From NCBI RefSeq assembly GCF_001261715.1, contig NZ_CVRU01000072.1, forward strand, positions 1-40,838: 40,838 nucleotides of DNA. The letters are read 5' to 3'. Positions 33,558-40,838 of the stretch are shown piece after piece (the first letter of the stretch is position 1; each line of letters starts with the position of its first letter). The notes under the pieces were generated by a model, which saw only the letters and a list, made by a program, of their open reading frames with translations, was not told the DNA's origin and ran no database searches. The translations under genes were made by a program, and so were the position numbers. The stretch comes from Dysgonomonas sp. HGC4 (GTDB taxonomy: Bacteria > Bacteroidota > Bacteroidia > Bacteroidales > Dysgonomonadaceae).

Positions 33558-34793
33558 ATGAAAAAAGCACTATTAACAGTCTTGTTTTTCGTCCCCCTAT
33601 TTATATTCAGCAATTGCGGAAGGGACGATCTACCGGTTATAAAAGAAAAACCTATAGAGGAGTTGAGTCCCGTCTCGGTAACTAAAACCAATCCGATGAA
33701 GCTATATGTGCATTATATGCCTTGGTTCGAAACTAAAGTGACCAATAATGGCACATGGGGACAACATTGGACAATGGCAAATAAAAATCCTGACAACATG
33801 GACACTAACGGAAAACGTGAAATAGCATCGCACTATTACCCGCTTATCGGACCTTATGCTTCGGGTGATGAAAACGTGATAGAATATCATCTCCTACTCA
33901 TGAAATATTCGGGAGTAGATGGTATATTAATAGATTGGAACGGTACACGTAATCTATGGGATTACCCATCTATAAAAAACAATACAGAAGCTATTGTCAA
34001 GATATTGGATAAAGTAGGATTAAGTTTTGCCATAGTATACGAAGATCAATCTCTGAGAGAAGGCTTACAAGATGCCGAAAAAATAACTCAAGCCAAAGCC
34101 GATATGAAATACTTGGAGAGTACTTTTTTCAGTAAAGACAACTATATAAAGATCAATAACAAACCTCTATTGATGGTCTTTGGACCTCAGGAAATAAAAA
34201 AACCAGCTGATTGGAGTTCTATATTTTCTGCTCTGAAAACAAAGCCTACTTTTCTTACATTATACGCACACTCTGCCGGAACAACCAATGAAGGCGACAT
34301 AAAGAATGCAGAAGGCGAATATATTTGGGTCGATGCAACACCAATGGAAACTAAATATACAGGAAAAGAGATATTGATGGGTGGAGCATATCCCGGATTT
34401 AATGATTTCTACAAAGAAGGAGGTTGGGGCGAAAGCGTACTAGCAGACATAAACCACGAGAGTGGAGCTACTTTTAAGAATCTATTAAAGATGGCTCAAG
34501 ATAAAAAGGTAGATTATTTACAGTTAATTACTTGGAATGATTTTGGTGAAGGAACGATGATAGAACCTACTCAGGAATTCAAATACAGTTATCTTACCGA
34601 ATTGCAAAATTTTGCAGGAGTGTCTTATAATGTATCTGTTCTAGAAAACATTTATAGCCTTCATTCTCTGAAAGAAACTTATAAAAATGATGCTCAAAAG
34701 CTCAAAAGTCTCAATCAAGCCTTTTATTATTTGGTATCACTACAAAATGATAAAGCAAAAGCTCTAATTGATGAAGTCGGATCCATCAAATAA
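33558..34793 (+). CDS. GH71/99-like glycosidase, lipoprotein
   Basis: 411 residues with a lipoprotein signal (MKKALLTVLFFVPLFIFSNC, Cys20) and acidic residues just after it (GRDD), suggesting the cell surface. It has a TIM-barrel-type domain similar to the GH71/GH99-like group: MKLYVHYMPWF (47-57), ASHYYPLIGPYASGD (90-104), VDGILIDWNGT (120-130), KPLLMVFGP (202-210) and LITWNDFGEGTMIEP (323-337). GH99 proper cleaves internal alpha-1,2-mannosidic links and carries NEWHEGT with two catalytic Glu. Here the motif is NDFGEGT, so the first Glu is Asp328 and the second is Glu331. An alpha-mannan-type endo-activity would suit the GH76 and GH125 genes in the window, but this subgroup is poorly characterised and the substrate is inferred. 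Confidence 0.75.
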   Translation: MKKALLTVLFFVPLFIFSNCGRDDLPVIKEKPIEELSPVSVTKTNPMKLYVHYMPWFETKVTNNGTWGQHWTMANKNPDNMDTNGKREIASHYYPLIGPYASGDENVIEYHLLLMKYSGVDGILIDWNGTRNLWDYPSIKNNTEAIVKILDKVGLSFAIVYEDQSLREGLQDAEKITQAKADMKYLESTFFSKDNYIKINNKPLLMVFGPQEIKKPADWSSIFSALKTKPTFLTLYAHSAGTTNEGDIKNAEGEYIWVDATPMETKYTGKEILMGGAYPGFNDFYKEGGWGESVLADINHESGATFKNLLKMAQDKKVDYLQLITWNDFGEGTMIEPTQEFKYSYLTELQNFAGVSYNVSVLENIYSLHSLKETYKNDAQKLKSLNQAFYYLVSLQNDKAKALIDEVGSIK

Positions 34794-34811
34794 CTTACTA
34801 TAAATAATAAA

Positions 34812-34826
34812 AAGGTATAAGACCTT
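34812..34826. repeat. Intercistronic palindrome aaggt-ataag-acctt
   Basis: A 5-bp stem with a 5-base loop, midway between the GH71/99-like stop and the GH97 start. It keeps the ends of aaggtctgagacctt but has a changed centre. Confidence 0.45.
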
Positions 34827-34844
34827 ACTAAAATAATGAGTATT

Positions 34845-36839
34845 ATGAAACAATTACCAGTGTATATCCTTCTCGTTTTCCTTTGTTTGACTTCATGTGC
34901 AAAAAAAGAAAACTCGTCAGTTAGTTCTCCGGATGGGAGCATCCGATTACAAGCCGGAATGGAAAACGGGAAGGTATATTATACAGTCGATAAAAAAGAC
35001 AAAGCTATTCTTAATAAATCCTTTCTCGGATTTGTTCTTAAAGACAGTGAGTTAGGAAAAGATGTAACGATTACTGACATCAAACATTCGTCTTTCAGTG
35101 AAAAATGGGATCAACCTTGGGGCGAAGAAATCACAGTGGATAATACCTACAATGAGATGGTAGTCGATGTGCAGGAAAACGGCGGATTGAAGCGCAAGTT
35201 TTCGGTGGTTTTCCGCATATTCAATGACGGCATCGGCTTCCGTTATGTATTCCCCGAACAAGAGAATCTAAAGGACTTCGTCATTATGGATGAATTAACT
35301 GAGTTTGCTCTTGCAGGAGATCATAAAGCATGGTCTATACCAACAAGTACACTTTATTTTGAAAATCTGTATAAACCATCACCCGTTAGCAGTCTCGATA
35401 CAGTATGTACTCCTCTGACTATGGAAACCAAAGACGGGTTATATTTGAGTATTCATGAAGCAAATCTCACTGATTACGCAGGGTTGAATCTTACACCCGA
35501 AAACGGAACTACTACCCTTAAAGCTTATCTGACTCCTTGGTCAACGGGCGAAAAAGTATTCACAAAAGCACCCTCCGTAACACCTTGGAGAACGATGATT
35601 ATTGCAGAAAAAGCAAGCGATTTACTTCTTTCACGCTTAATGCTGAATCTGAATGAGCCTTCAAAGATTGAAGACTCTTCGTGGATTCGCCCAGGAAGAT
35701 ATATTGGTATATGGTGGGGGATGCACATGGAAGATTATACATGGTCACAAGGACCTAAACATGGAGCAACGACTCAAAATACCAAGAAGTATATTGACTT
35801 TGCAGCCAAGCATAATTTTTCAGGGGTACTTGTTGAAGGATGGAATTTCGGTTGGGATGGAGACTGGACAAAAGAAGGTGATAAATTCAGTTTCACAAAA
35901 GCATATCCCGATTTTAATCTGAAAGAGATAACCGAATATGCCGCATCTAAAAATGTAAAACTAATAGGACATCACGAAACTGGTGGTGCAACTCTTAACT
36001 ACGAGAGTCAATTAGACAGTGCTTTTGCCCTATATCAAAAATACGGTGTGAATGCAGTAAAAACAGGATATGTAAGTCCTTTACTAGACCACAAAGAGAG
36101 ACATAGTAGTCAATACGGTGTACGCCATTTCAGAAAAGTGATTGAAACAGCCGCTAAATATCACGTAATGATAGACAATCACGAGCCTGCCATGCCAACA
36201 GGATTGCAACGTACATGGCCTAACCTAATGACTCAAGAGGGATTCAGAGGACAAGAATACGATGCATGGTCGAGAGATGGTGGAAATCCTCCTGAACATA
36301 CAACTATTCTTTCTTTTACCAGAGGATTAGCCGGACCTATGGACTTTACTCCGGGAACTTTCAATTTCACCAATAAGGTATTTCCTGAAACTCGCGTTCA
36401 AACAACCTTAGCAAAACAACTTGCTTTATTTGTAGTACTGTTCAGTCCTTTGCAGATGGCTTCGGATATGATCGAAAATTACGAGAATAATTCTGCTTTC
36501 GATTTTGTAACCTCTTGCCCTACTTCATGGTCTAAGACTATAGTACCCGAAGCCAAGATAAGCGAGTATTTAACCATAGTACGCAAAGACCGTGATTCTG
36601 AGAACTGGTTTGTTGGAAGCATAACCAATGCCAACAGCAGAGACTTTAGTTTACCTCTCAACTTTTTAGATAAAGGTGCAAAATATAAAGCAACGATATT
36701 TAAAGATGGTGAAGGAGCAGATTATAAAAACAATCCATATCCTGTAGAGATTCAGGAAATGGAGGTCACAGCCGAAACTGTTTTAAATGCAAAACTGGCA
36801 ACAAGCGGAGGAGTAGCCATTAGGTTAATTAAGCTATAA
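34845..36839 (+). CDS. GH97 glycosidase, inverting SusB-type, lipoprotein
   Basis: 664 residues from the ATG at 34845, which gives the lipoprotein signal MKQLPVYILLVFLCLTSC (Cys18); an ATG three codons upstream (34836) is also possible. It carries the three-domain GH97 plan. The nucleophile position is Gly408 in VKTGYV, as in inverting alpha-glucosidases of the SusB type. Glu378 (HHETGG), Glu447 (NHEP), Glu465 (QEGFRG) and Glu471 (GQEYDAW) reproduce, with the same spacing, the SusB glutamates I recall as 439, 508, 526 and 532 (bases, calcium ligand, acid). It should release an alpha-linked terminal sugar, probably glucose, with inversion. It is the last gene of locus B, followed by a strong terminator. 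The lipid anchor contrasts with the soluble GH97 of locus A. Confidence 0.93.
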   Translation: MKQLPVYILLVFLCLTSCAKKENSSVSSPDGSIRLQAGMENGKVYYTVDKKDKAILNKSFLGFVLKDSELGKDVTITDIKHSSFSEKWDQPWGEEITVDNTYNEMVVDVQENGGLKRKFSVVFRIFNDGIGFRYVFPEQENLKDFVIMDELTEFALAGDHKAWSIPTSTLYFENLYKPSPVSSLDTVCTPLTMETKDGLYLSIHEANLTDYAGLNLTPENGTTTLKAYLTPWSTGEKVFTKAPSVTPWRTMIIAEKASDLLLSRLMLNLNEPSKIEDSSWIRPGRYIGIWWGMHMEDYTWSQGPKHGATTQNTKKYIDFAAKHNFSGVLVEGWNFGWDGDWTKEGDKFSFTKAYPDFNLKEITEYAASKNVKLIGHHETGGATLNYESQLDSAFALYQKYGVNAVKTGYVSPLLDHKERHSSQYGVRHFRKVIETAAKYHVMIDNHEPAMPTGLQRTWPNLMTQEGFRGQEYDAWSRDGGNPPEHTTILSFTRGLAGPMDFTPGTFNFTNKVFPETRVQTTLAKQLALFVVLFSPLQMASDMIENYENNSAFDFVTSCPTSWSKTIVPEAKISEYLTIVRKDRDSENWFVGSITNANSRDFSLPLNFLDKGAKYKATIFKDGEGADYKNNPYPVEIQEMEVTAETVLNAKLATSGGVAIRLIKL

Positions 36840-36886
36840 TCAATCTATGTTCCGTAAAATTTAGGTCAGATAATAGCAGTTAAACG

Positions 36887-36918
36887 AAAAAGCCCATGAC
36901 TCAAATCATGGGCTTTTT
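36887..36918 (+). terminator. Strong Rho-independent terminator closing locus B
   Basis: aaaaagcccatga and its exact complement form a 13-bp stem with a 6-base loop, followed by a T-rich tail. The GC core gcccatg and the T-run make this the clearest intrinsic terminator in the window. Confidence 0.92.
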
Positions 36919-37070
36919 TATCTTTAAATTTTAGCTATCCTTTTACAATCAATACACAAGTTCAGCACCAGATAAAACACATTAAAAAATGAATATTGAC
37001 AGTTTATTTCAAAAAGAAAGAAAATCTCAATTTTCTATAATATAATTCTACAATTATCGTTTTATACCTA

Positions 37071-37086
37071 AAATAAGTACTTATTT
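37071..37086. promoter_or_regulatory. Perfect 16-base palindrome upstream of the DUF4954 gene
   Basis: aaataagtacttattt is its own reverse complement, 66 bases before the start codon. The position suits an operator for a dimeric regulator, but AT-rich palindromes also arise by chance. Confidence 0.3.
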
Positions 37087-37151
37087 CGATAATAATAAAA
37101 GGCTTTTGCTAGCTACAATTTAGTCAAAGCAACAAAAAGAATACATATACC

Positions 37152-39137
37152 ATGGCGTATAGAAAATTAACTGAATCTGAAATCGTAGAGCTACAAAACC
37201 AAGGATGTGTAGCTAAAAACTGGAATGATATATCTGTTCACCACCAATTTAATACAGCTTATATTCGTCAGGTAAATTTTTCGGGAGAAATAAAACTGGG
37301 AATCTACGAGAAAGAATTTACACTTCCGGGAGGAATAAAGAAGCACTCGGGAATCAAGAATGTAACACTCCACAATTGCGAAATAGGGAACAATACTTTT
37401 ATCTCAGACGTAAACAATTACATTGCAAATTATAAAATTGGCAATAATGTATTTATTCACAATCTCGAATTGATGTATGTGGATAACGAATCGTCTTTCG
37501 GTAATGGAGTAGAAGTTACCGTTCTGAATGAAACGGGAGGTAGAGAAGTTATTATACATGATAAACTGAGCGCTTCGTTTGCATACATCATGTCATTCTA
37601 TCGCCATCGTCCCGTATTAATTCATAAAATGCAGGAAATAGTAAAACAGTATACTCAACAAAATACCTCTAGCATAGGAACTATTGGCAATAATGTCAAA
37701 ATAATAAACACTGGCACTATCAAGAATGTATGCATACGAGACTATGCTACCATAGAAAGTACCTGCCATCTTGAAAACGGAACTATAAACAGTAACGAAT
37801 ACGATCCTGTACATATTGGCTATAATGTAATGCTGAAAGACTTCATTATCAGTTCGGGTTCTCACGTGGAAGACGGAACTATGCTTACCCGCTGCTTTGT
37901 AGGTCAGGCCTGTCAATTAGGACATACTTATTCGGCAAGCGATTCGCTTTTCTTCAGCAATTGCCAAGGTGAGAATGGAGAGGCTTGTGCTATTTTTGCA
38001 GGTCCTTATACCGTAACACATCATAAATCTACTTTGCTTATATCGGGAATGTATTCGTTTATGAATGCAGGATCGGGATCCAATCAAAGTAATCACATGT
38101 ATAAACTGGGTCCTATTCATCAAGGGGTAATGGAAAGAGGCGGTAAAACTGCCAGCGATTCATATATATTGTGGCCAGCTAAAATAGGAGCATTCTCTTT
38201 GGTTATGGGTCGCCATTATCGGAATTCGGATACATCTAAGATGCCATTCTCATATCTGATAGAGCATGATGACGAAACGGTACTTGTACCCGGAGTTAAT
38301 CTTCGTAGTGTAGGAACTATTCGTGATGCTCAGAAATTCCCTAAACGTGATAAGAGAAAAGATCCACACAAAATGGATCAGATCAATTTCAACCTCCTGA
38401 GCCCTTATACAGTCCAAAAGATGTTTCAAGGCATTGAAGTATTAAACGAACTATTAAGCACTTGTGGAGAGGCATCAGTACATTACACATACAGAGGTTG
38501 TCGCATAAAAGGTTCTTCGTTACGTAGTGGCTTGAAGTATTACGACATAGCTATAACTAAATTTTTGGGTAACTCTATCATTTCACGACTAAGTAATTGT
38601 CCTTGTACCAATGATGAAGAAATCAGAGAATACCTGAAACCTGATAGTTCTGCAGGCTTAAATAAATGGCGAGATTTGGCAGGGCTTTTAGCTCCAAGTA
38701 CCGAGATAGATAAACTAATAGAAGATATAGAATCTGATAAACTGACTCAGATTGAAGATATAAATGCTGTTTTCGAAAAACTACACAAAGATTATTATTC
38801 TTTAGAATGGACATGGGCTTGGGATAAAATTCAAGAGTACTTTAACCTTTCTCTAGAAACAATTACAGCCAAAGACATTATAACTATTGTTGAGAAATGG
38901 AAAGATGCAGTAGTTAAACTAGATCGAATGATTTACGAAGATGCCCGAAAAGAATTCTCTTTACCTACTCATACCAGCTTTGGAATGGACGGAGATAAAA
39001 AAGATCAGAAAATAGACTTCGAACAGGTTAGAGGTATTTTTGAGAAAAATTCTTTTGTTGAAGCCGTTCTAGAGCATATCAAGATAAAATCGAAGCTTGG
39101 TGAAGACATGATAGAACGATTGTCAAAGAGTCTATAA
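37152..39137 (+). CDS. DUF4954 left-handed beta-helix protein
   Basis: 661 residues with no signal peptide, so cytoplasmic. It matches the DUF4954 family of Bacteroidetes as I recognise it. Residues about 45-420 carry hexapeptide-like turns of a left-handed parallel beta-helix, as in sugar-nucleotide acyltransferases and nucleotidyltransferases (IGNNTFISDVNNYI, IGNNVFIHNLELM, IGNNVKIINTGTIKNVCI, LKDFIISSGSHVEDGTMLTR). Conserved-looking blocks are GSNQSNHMYKLGPIHQGVMERGGK (near 310-335) and PFSYLIEHDDETVLVPG. The C-terminal 200 residues are helical. Its biochemical role is not established; handling of a sugar nucleotide or acyl donor is a guess from the fold. It lies after the locus B terminator, so it is probably an independent gene rather than part of the glycan system. 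Confidence 0.82.
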   Translation: MAYRKLTESEIVELQNQGCVAKNWNDISVHHQFNTAYIRQVNFSGEIKLGIYEKEFTLPGGIKKHSGIKNVTLHNCEIGNNTFISDVNNYIANYKIGNNVFIHNLELMYVDNESSFGNGVEVTVLNETGGREVIIHDKLSASFAYIMSFYRHRPVLIHKMQEIVKQYTQQNTSSIGTIGNNVKIINTGTIKNVCIRDYATIESTCHLENGTINSNEYDPVHIGYNVMLKDFIISSGSHVEDGTMLTRCFVGQACQLGHTYSASDSLFFSNCQGENGEACAIFAGPYTVTHHKSTLLISGMYSFMNAGSGSNQSNHMYKLGPIHQGVMERGGKTASDSYILWPAKIGAFSLVMGRHYRNSDTSKMPFSYLIEHDDETVLVPGVNLRSVGTIRDAQKFPKRDKRKDPHKMDQINFNLLSPYTVQKMFQGIEVLNELLSTCGEASVHYTYRGCRIKGSSLRSGLKYYDIAITKFLGNSIISRLSNCPCTNDEEIREYLKPDSSAGLNKWRDLAGLLAPSTEIDKLIEDIESDKLTQIEDINAVFEKLHKDYYSLEWTWAWDKIQEYFNLSLETITAKDIITIVEKWKDAVVKLDRMIYEDARKEFSLPTHTSFGMDGDKKDQKIDFEQVRGIFEKNSFVEAVLEHIKIKSKLGEDMIERLSKSL

Positions 39138-39153
39138 GAGTTCAATATTTGAT

Positions 39154-39161
39154 TAACTTTG
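39154..39161 (+). promoter_or_regulatory. Candidate -7 box for the 170-residue lipoprotein gene
   Basis: taactttg matches TAnnTTTG, 27 bases before the start at 39188. The sequence after it, gggtcttaaccc, could form a small leader hairpin. Confidence 0.35.
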
Positions 39162-39187
39162 GGTCTTAACCCATAAAATATTAAACT

Positions 39188-39700
39188 ATGTCTGACATAC
39201 GATCTAGAAATAAGATTATCTATCTGTTGACTTTGTTCTGTCTGCTACTCTCTTCATGTAGTAGCGAGGACAATGAAGAAACAGATCCATATAAGAGTTT
39301 AAACTTGAAATCGGGCTATATCAATATTTATTATAATGGGATTGAAACAGAGTTAAAGGAAATAACTTCCTTTCATTATTTAAATTCTGAAGGGGATACT
39401 TTAGGTATCTATTATACAGGATATATTGATAAAACATTTTCTATAGTCAATAATGAAGTTTCGATATATATTTCAAAAAAGTCAAAATTAGATCGTGTAA
39501 CATTTAATTATTCTCCTCCAGGAACCAATTACGCTACTCAGTATGGGAATTACAGTGATAAGTACAATGATGATTTGACTTACTTTGAACATCGTTTATC
39601 CATCAAAGGGAATATTCTAGAAGGAGAATTTAATGGAAAATTATTTAATCCATTAGAAACTATAGATATTGATAGTTGCAAGTTCTATATTGAAAGATAG
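39188..39700 (+). CDS. Lipoprotein of unknown function
   Basis: 170 residues. A lipoprotein signal with a slightly long polar start (MSDIRSRNKIIYLLTLFCLLLSSC, Cys24) precedes SSEDNEETD, an acidic stretch compatible with surface export. The mature part is about 140 residues, rich in Tyr, Ser and Thr with alternating beta patterns (GYINIYYNGIETELKEI, LGIYYTGYIDKTFSIVNNEVSIYI), and suggests one small beta-sandwich or lipocalin-like domain. I recognise no family. It has its own candidate promoter and terminator, so it is probably monocistronic. Nothing ties it functionally to its neighbours. Confidence 0.7.
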   Translation: MSDIRSRNKIIYLLTLFCLLLSSCSSEDNEETDPYKSLNLKSGYINIYYNGIETELKEITSFHYLNSEGDTLGIYYTGYIDKTFSIVNNEVSIYISKKSKLDRVTFNYSPPGTNYATQYGNYSDKYNDDLTYFEHRLSIKGNILEGEFNGKLFNPLETIDIDSCKFYIER

Positions 39701-39722
39701 AAATTCTGATCATCATACATAC

Positions 39723-39758
39723 AAAGGCAGATTATTCGATAAGGATAGTCTGCTTTTT
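39723..39758 (+). terminator. Terminator after the 170-residue lipoprotein gene
   Basis: aaaggcagattat pairs with atagtctgcttt (one G-T pair) around a 9-base loop and is followed by T residues, 22 bases after the stop codon. Confidence 0.75.
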
Positions 39759-39791
39759 CGTAGATGACTATTATGATAAATATAAATTAAT

Positions 39792-39799
39792 TACTTTTG
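39792..39799 (+). promoter_or_regulatory. Candidate -7 box for the 310-residue lipoprotein gene
   Basis: tacttttg matches TAnnTTTG, 32 bases before the start at 39832. No clear -33 element. Confidence 0.4.
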
Positions 39800-39831
39800 T
39801 GTAGCTAACACGCATTTTAAATATATTTATT

Positions 39832-40764
39832 ATGAAGTTTATTTATTTTATTGTAACTCTTCTTTTGTTCACAGCTTGTGACCCATCGAGTAAAGTACCA
39901 TCTAAACAATTCTGGATGGATAATCCCACAGACAAAGCAATTCAGGTAAAAATTGACTCAATCGTTTATGATCTGCCAGCCAGTTCTGGTCTAACCGTAG
40001 AATTACCTGCAGGAAGACACTCTTTGGCATATAATGGAGAATCTATTGAATTTTTTGTAAAGCCCAATGATCAAGGGTGCGTTATCAACCCTACATTAAG
40101 TAATTATATTTTCTTCCACGAAATATATTTCGAAAGAGGCAAAGAGGAAGAAGGTAGTGCAGAATATGAAAAGATAAAGACTGCTTATATGCACCCATTC
40201 GAGATACAACCAGGAGATACTATAGATGTTCCATTCAAAGTAATCAGTGATCATCTGTTTATTGAACAATACGAATATTTCTGGCATCTGGGAATAACCG
40301 AACCCTATAAGAATGGAGTTGTAATTGCTAAAGGCGAATCAAATTTAACGACTGCCCCTCAATCAAAACTATTTAGAGAGAATGACTTTTACAACTATGT
40401 AGGACGTGAAAATTTACCTGAAGGTTTCGCTCTTAAACAAAGCAACTATAAATTGAGTGATTTAAAGCCTTTTGTATTTGTTGCTGATACTATAACTGTT
40501 GATTGCGAACCTGCTCAAAAATATTTAGACTTGTATCGCAGTCGTTTCAAAGAATTAGTAAACAGTGATGCTGAACATTTTCAAGCAAAATATGATACAT
40601 TACGTTATTACACCAAATTTCCGATAGAAATAGAGAAAGAATGTAGTTCTCGTTACAACAAGAGTAGATCTAGCAGCGAGAATGATATCGATAAAGCGTC
40701 TGTTCGCATAGGTAAAAATTTAGAGACACTCAGTGCTAAGAATGCTTTTATTCTCAAAAAATAA
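39832..40764 (+). CDS. Lipoprotein of unknown function
   Basis: 310 residues with the lipoprotein signal MKFIYFIVTLLLFTAC (Cys16). A short beta-rich domain follows (about 25-80): FWMDNPTDKAIQVKIDSIVYDLPA and LTVELPAGRHSLAYNGESIEFFV look like a carboxypeptidase-regulatory or PEGA-like sandwich that presents a small surface loop. The middle (about 80-215) contains HPFEIQPGDTIDVPFKVISDHLFIEQYEYFW and no motif I know. The C-terminal 80 residues are helical and charged. The family is not recognised and no enzyme motif is visible. It is transcribed alone and followed by a very long hairpin. A link to the glycan loci is not supported. Confidence 0.7.
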   Translation: MKFIYFIVTLLLFTACDPSSKVPSKQFWMDNPTDKAIQVKIDSIVYDLPASSGLTVELPAGRHSLAYNGESIEFFVKPNDQGCVINPTLSNYIFFHEIYFERGKEEEGSAEYEKIKTAYMHPFEIQPGDTIDVPFKVISDHLFIEQYEYFWHLGITEPYKNGVVIAKGESNLTTAPQSKLFRENDFYNYVGRENLPEGFALKQSNYKLSDLKPFVFVADTITVDCEPAQKYLDLYRSRFKELVNSDAEHFQAKYDTLRYYTKFPIEIEKECSSRYNKSRSSSENDIDKASVRIGKNLETLSAKNAFILKK

Positions 40765-40775
40765 ATAGTATAAGA

Positions 40776-40835
40776 TAGACTATAAATAAAAAAGAAGGAA
40801 CTTAAATTAGTTCCTTCTTTTTTATTTATAGTCTA
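40776..40835. terminator. Exceptionally long perfect hairpin, bidirectional terminator
   Basis: Arms 40776-40801 and 40810-40835 are perfect 26-bp complements around the 8-base loop ttaaatta. The inner part (aagaaggaac) is the stable portion and the outer part is AT-rich (tagactataaataaaa). It starts 12 bases after the stop codon. The T-rich right arm (cttttttatttat) provides a terminator tail for plus-strand transcription, and the symmetry would serve a convergent gene beyond the window edge. Confidence 0.82.
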
Positions 40836-40838
40836 CAC

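Larger units (their letters stand above)
36840..37151. other. 312-bp gap between locus B and the DUF4954 gene
   Basis: The gap holds the locus B terminator (36887-36918), a 16-base perfect palindrome (37071-37086) and AT-rich DNA that should contain the promoter of the next gene, although I found no good TAnnTTTG match at the right distance. No gene is supported. Confidence 0.5.

Noticed and set aside
14330-34826. CRISPR array, suggested by recurring short palindromes
   Set aside because: The copies are kilobases apart, differ in sequence, lie between genes and have no regular spacers or cas genes.

Overview
The window looks like chromosomal DNA from a low-GC member of the Bacteroidales; a Dysgonomonas-like organism is plausible, but no marker here fixes the genus. 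The evidence is two SusC/SusD pairs, a giant one-piece hybrid two-component regulator, Bacteroidetes-type lipoprotein signals, the Bacteroidetes-specific families DUF4252, DUF6377 and DUF4954, and TAnnTTTG -7 boxes in most promoter-bearing gaps. I see no tRNA, rRNA, CRISPR array, transposase or phage gene.

Layout. (1) 319-1836, minus: the housekeeping gene guaA. (2) 2052-4673, plus: a tight four-gene operon of a small DUF4252 protein, an ECF sigma factor, a one-helix membrane protein that is probably its anti-sigma factor, and a long DUF4252 protein with a charged coiled-coil tail. (3) 4764-7457, minus: a two-gene alpha-1,6-mannan unit, a GH76 endo-mannanase lipoprotein followed by a GH125 exo-mannosidase. 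(4) 7978-20687, minus: polysaccharide utilisation locus A, in transcription order SusC, SusD, GH105-type unsaturated uronyl hydrolase, retaining-type GH97, GH67 alpha-glucuronidase, and a 654-residue secreted protein of unknown activity. (5) 20931-26803, plus: two regulators, a hybrid two-component system (HTCS) divergent from SusC A and a membrane-spanning TPR/DUF6377 regulator. (6) 27162-36839, plus: locus B, a small DUF5004-like lipoprotein, a secreted protein in the SusE position, SusC, SusD, a GH71/99-like lipoprotein and a SusB-type inverting GH97, closed by a strong terminator. (7) 37152-40838, plus: a DUF4954 left-handed beta-helix protein and two unrecognised lipoproteins, with terminators after the last two genes.

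How the genes fit together. The two loci lie back to back around a shared regulatory core and probably take apart a complex heteroglycan, or two co-occurring ones. The visible activities point to alpha-1,6-mannose (GH76, GH125), possibly other alpha-mannosidic links (GH71/99-like), alpha-galactose or alpha-glucose (two GH97 enzymes with opposite predicted stereochemistry), alpha-linked glucuronic acid (GH67) and delta-4,5-unsaturated uronic acid (GH105). A GH105 normally follows a polysaccharide lyase, yet no recognised lyase is present. The 654-residue unknown protein is the best candidate for that missing activity.

A pattern not explained by the genes: every intercistronic gap in loci A and B carries a small inverted repeat. 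Many are variants of one palindrome, aaggtctgagacctt, sitting at or just after a stop codon. Others are longer REP-like hairpins beginning gtaggggcg or gtagagac. Promoter-proximal inverted repeats upstream of SusC A and locus B are candidate regulator-binding sites.
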